Shown: one piece after another, positions 4,205 to 5,526 of the stretch
Position numbering within the stretch: the stretch's first letter is position 1
Layout of the letters: each line of letters begins with the position of its first letter
Assembly: GCA_024280975.1 (NCBI GenBank)
Contig: JAMXLQ010000189.1
Span: 1-5,526, forward strand
Length of the DNA: 5,526 nucleotides
Direction of reading: 5' to 3'
Origin: Methanosarcina sp.
Lineage (GTDB): Archaea; Halobacteriota; Methanosarcinia; Methanosarcinales; Methanosarcinaceae
Position numbers and translations under genes: made by a program
The notes under the pieces: model-generated
Told to the model about the DNA's origin: nothing
Database searches by the model: none
Seen by the model: only the letters and a program-made list of their open reading frames with translations

Positions 4205-5526
4205 GTGATAGGGATTTCCAGCTCATGCTGTAATTCCGAAAATGTAAGTAAGAGCAAAACCCCTTACGATTTGACAATTGCTTTCATAGGTAACCCAAGC
4301 GTTGGAAAAAGCGTCTTCTTCAGCAGGCTTACCGGGGTAGGTGTTGAGGTCTCGAATTATCCTGGCACGACAGTTGCGCTTAAAAAGGGAATTGTAAAGG
4401 CCCGGGGAAAAACTATTGAAGTAGTTGACCTGCCAGGCATTTATTCCCTCGGGGTTACAAACGAAGATGAGAAGGTAACTAAAAGATTTCTGATTGAGGA
4501 CCGGCCGGATATTATCATTAATGTTCTTGATGCGAGCAGGCTTGAGAGAAACTTGTACCTGACTCTACAGCTCCTGGAACTCGATATCCCTATGGTCATT
4601 GCGTTAAATCAGATGGACCTGGCTGCAGACCTCGGGTTTCTCGTTGATACAGATGGACTCTCTGAGTTGCTTGGCCTTCCTGTAGTACCAACAGTTGCAA
4701 CCTGGGGGGTAGGGCTCGATGAGGTAATGCTTGTAGCTCTTGCCGAGAAGGGTAAAACTCAAGAGCATCACAGGGTAAAATATAGCCAATGGATCCAGCA
4801 AGCTCTTTCCAACCTTGACTATGCTTTCCCCAATGTCCCTCCAAGTGTGAAGATTGCAGCTCTGCTAAACGATGCCGAGTTTGTAGAACTCTGTTGTGTG
4901 CCACCTGAAGCTAATGCCCTGCTTTCTTCTGCCAGGCGGTTAAGGCAGAACCTGGAAATGCGACAGGGAATTTCAGTACCCGATACGGTTGCAAGAGATC
5001 TCTATGGGGAAGCCGGATATATCGTGGACAGTGTGGTTTCAAGGTTTGAGCCTAAAAAGAGTTTAAGGGAAAGGATAGATGCTATCCTTACCTCCCCTAA
5101 CTTTGGAATTGTAGTGCTCATATCTGCTCTGCTCCTAACTTTCCTTCTTGTTTTCCGAGTAGGAGGTTTCCTTGAGACCTGGATCGTTAATGGAATCTTT
5201 GAGCCTCATGTGATTCTGCCTGCCGAAGCCGCAACTTCAGATATGCCGCTTATCCTAAGAAACCTGATCGTATATTCGCTTCGGGGAGTTGAGGCCGGAT
5301 TTGCGATTGCAATTCCATATATTGCGGTCTTTTATGCAATTCTTTCGATATTCGAGGATTCGGGTTATCTTACAAGGGCAGCTTTTCTGCTGGACAATCT
5401 TACGCATAAACTTGGGCTTCACGGAAGAGCCGTGATCCCACTGGTTCTTGGCTTTGGTTGCAACGTCCCTGCAATTATGGCAGTGCATTCCCTTGGCACA
5501 AGGCGGGAAAAGAGGATAGCCTCCAT
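4205..5526 (+). CDS. feoB: Ferrous iron transporter FeoB (3' end outside window)
   Basis: Cytoplasmic-membrane Fe2+ importer with an N-terminal GTPase domain; about 440 codons are present and the rest lies beyond the right edge. GTPase motifs are G1 at 29-36 (GNPSVGKS), G2 in the switch region NYPGTT at 51-56, G3 at 75-78 (DLPG), G4 at 135-138 (NQMD), and a G5-like VATWG at 164-168. A helical linker with PDTVARDLYGEAGYI follows, then the membrane domain from about residue 300, with a first helix at about 301-323. The conserved Gate-type segment GFGCNVP has its cysteine at 419. The start is uncertain. GTG at 4205 is the first candidate in the open frame but has GGAG only two bases upstream. 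TTG at 4271 would give a shorter N-terminus, MTIAFIGNP, closer to bacterial FeoB. The longer form carries an adjacent cysteine pair (residues 8-9). No separate feoA lies between this gene and the repressor. Confidence 0.95.
   Translation, partial: MIGISSSCCNSENVSKSKTPYDLTIAFIGNPSVGKSVFFSRLTGVGVEVSNYPGTTVALKKGIVKARGKTIEVVDLPGIYSLGVTNEDEKVTKRFLIEDRPDIIINVLDASRLERNLYLTLQLLELDIPMVIALNQMDLAADLGFLVDTDGLSELLGLPVVPTVATWGVGLDEVMLVALAEKGKTQEHHRVKYSQWIQQALSNLDYAFPNVPPSVKIAALLNDAEFVELCCVPPEANALLSSARRLRQNLEMRQGISVPDTVARDLYGEAGYIVDSVVSRFEPKKSLRERIDAILTSPNFGIVVLISALLLTFLLVFRVGGFLETWIVNGIFEPHVILPAEAATSDMPLILRNLIVYSLRGVEAGFAIAIPYIAVFYAILSIFEDSGYLTRAAFLLDNLTHKLGLHGRAVIPLVLGFGCNVPAIMAVHSLGTRREKRIAS

Noticed and set aside
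3835..4257. 140-codon minus-strand frame across the repressor and feoB start
   Set aside because: It lies opposite the conserved FeoA-like domain of the repressor, has no recognisable domain, and would cross the intergenic region of a tight plus-strand operon.
4596..4904. Open frames on the minus strand inside feoB
   Set aside because: The plus-strand frame encodes a clear FeoB GTPase domain with G1-G4 motifs in order; the minus-strand translations show no recognisable domain and are shadows.

Overview
The window looks like chromosomal DNA from a methanogenic archaeon, most probably Methanosarcina or a close relative. This is inferred from several things: AT-rich intergenic DNA with archaeal TATA-like boxes, a tRNA gene with no encoded CCA end, T-run terminators, GGAG/GAGG ribosome binding sites with frequent TTG and GTG starts, and the protein sequences themselves. 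No database search was possible.

Left part (1-2340, minus strand): a biotin-uptake locus of the energy-coupling factor (ECF) type. bioY encodes the membrane S-component that binds biotin. It is followed by ecfA1 and then ecfA2, the two cytoplasmic ATPases of the energising module. ecfA2 starts inside the end of ecfA1 and runs off the left edge; the transmembrane ecfT gene is expected just beyond it. About 270 bases upstream of bioY is a sequence that fits the BirA (biotin repressor/biotin-protein ligase) operator, TTGTTAACC-N14-GGTTTACAT. It sits where a transcription start would fall downstream of a TATA-like box. The locus is therefore probably repressed when biotin is plentiful.

Middle part (2340-3330): a repeat-rich intergenic stretch, then a tRNA-Arg gene with anticodon CCT on the plus strand. 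Next comes a free-standing GNAT acetyltransferase resembling the short ArgA-like N-acetylglutamate synthase family, with its own TATA box and a T-run terminator.

Right part (3330-5526, plus strand): an iron-homeostasis pair. A DtxR/IdeR-type metal-dependent repressor with a C-terminal FeoA-like SH3 domain lies 48 bases upstream of feoB, the GTP-dependent ferrous iron transporter, which runs off the right edge. A DtxR-like operator (TTAGG-TTAT-CCTAA) lies at the predicted transcription start of the repressor gene. This suggests that the repressor controls itself and feoB in response to iron.

The coding content is conventional, and I see no unknown multi-gene system, mobile element or CRISPR array. 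The most informative signals are the two operators, which tie each transporter to its regulator, and several unexplained inverted and direct repeats between 2160 and 2480.
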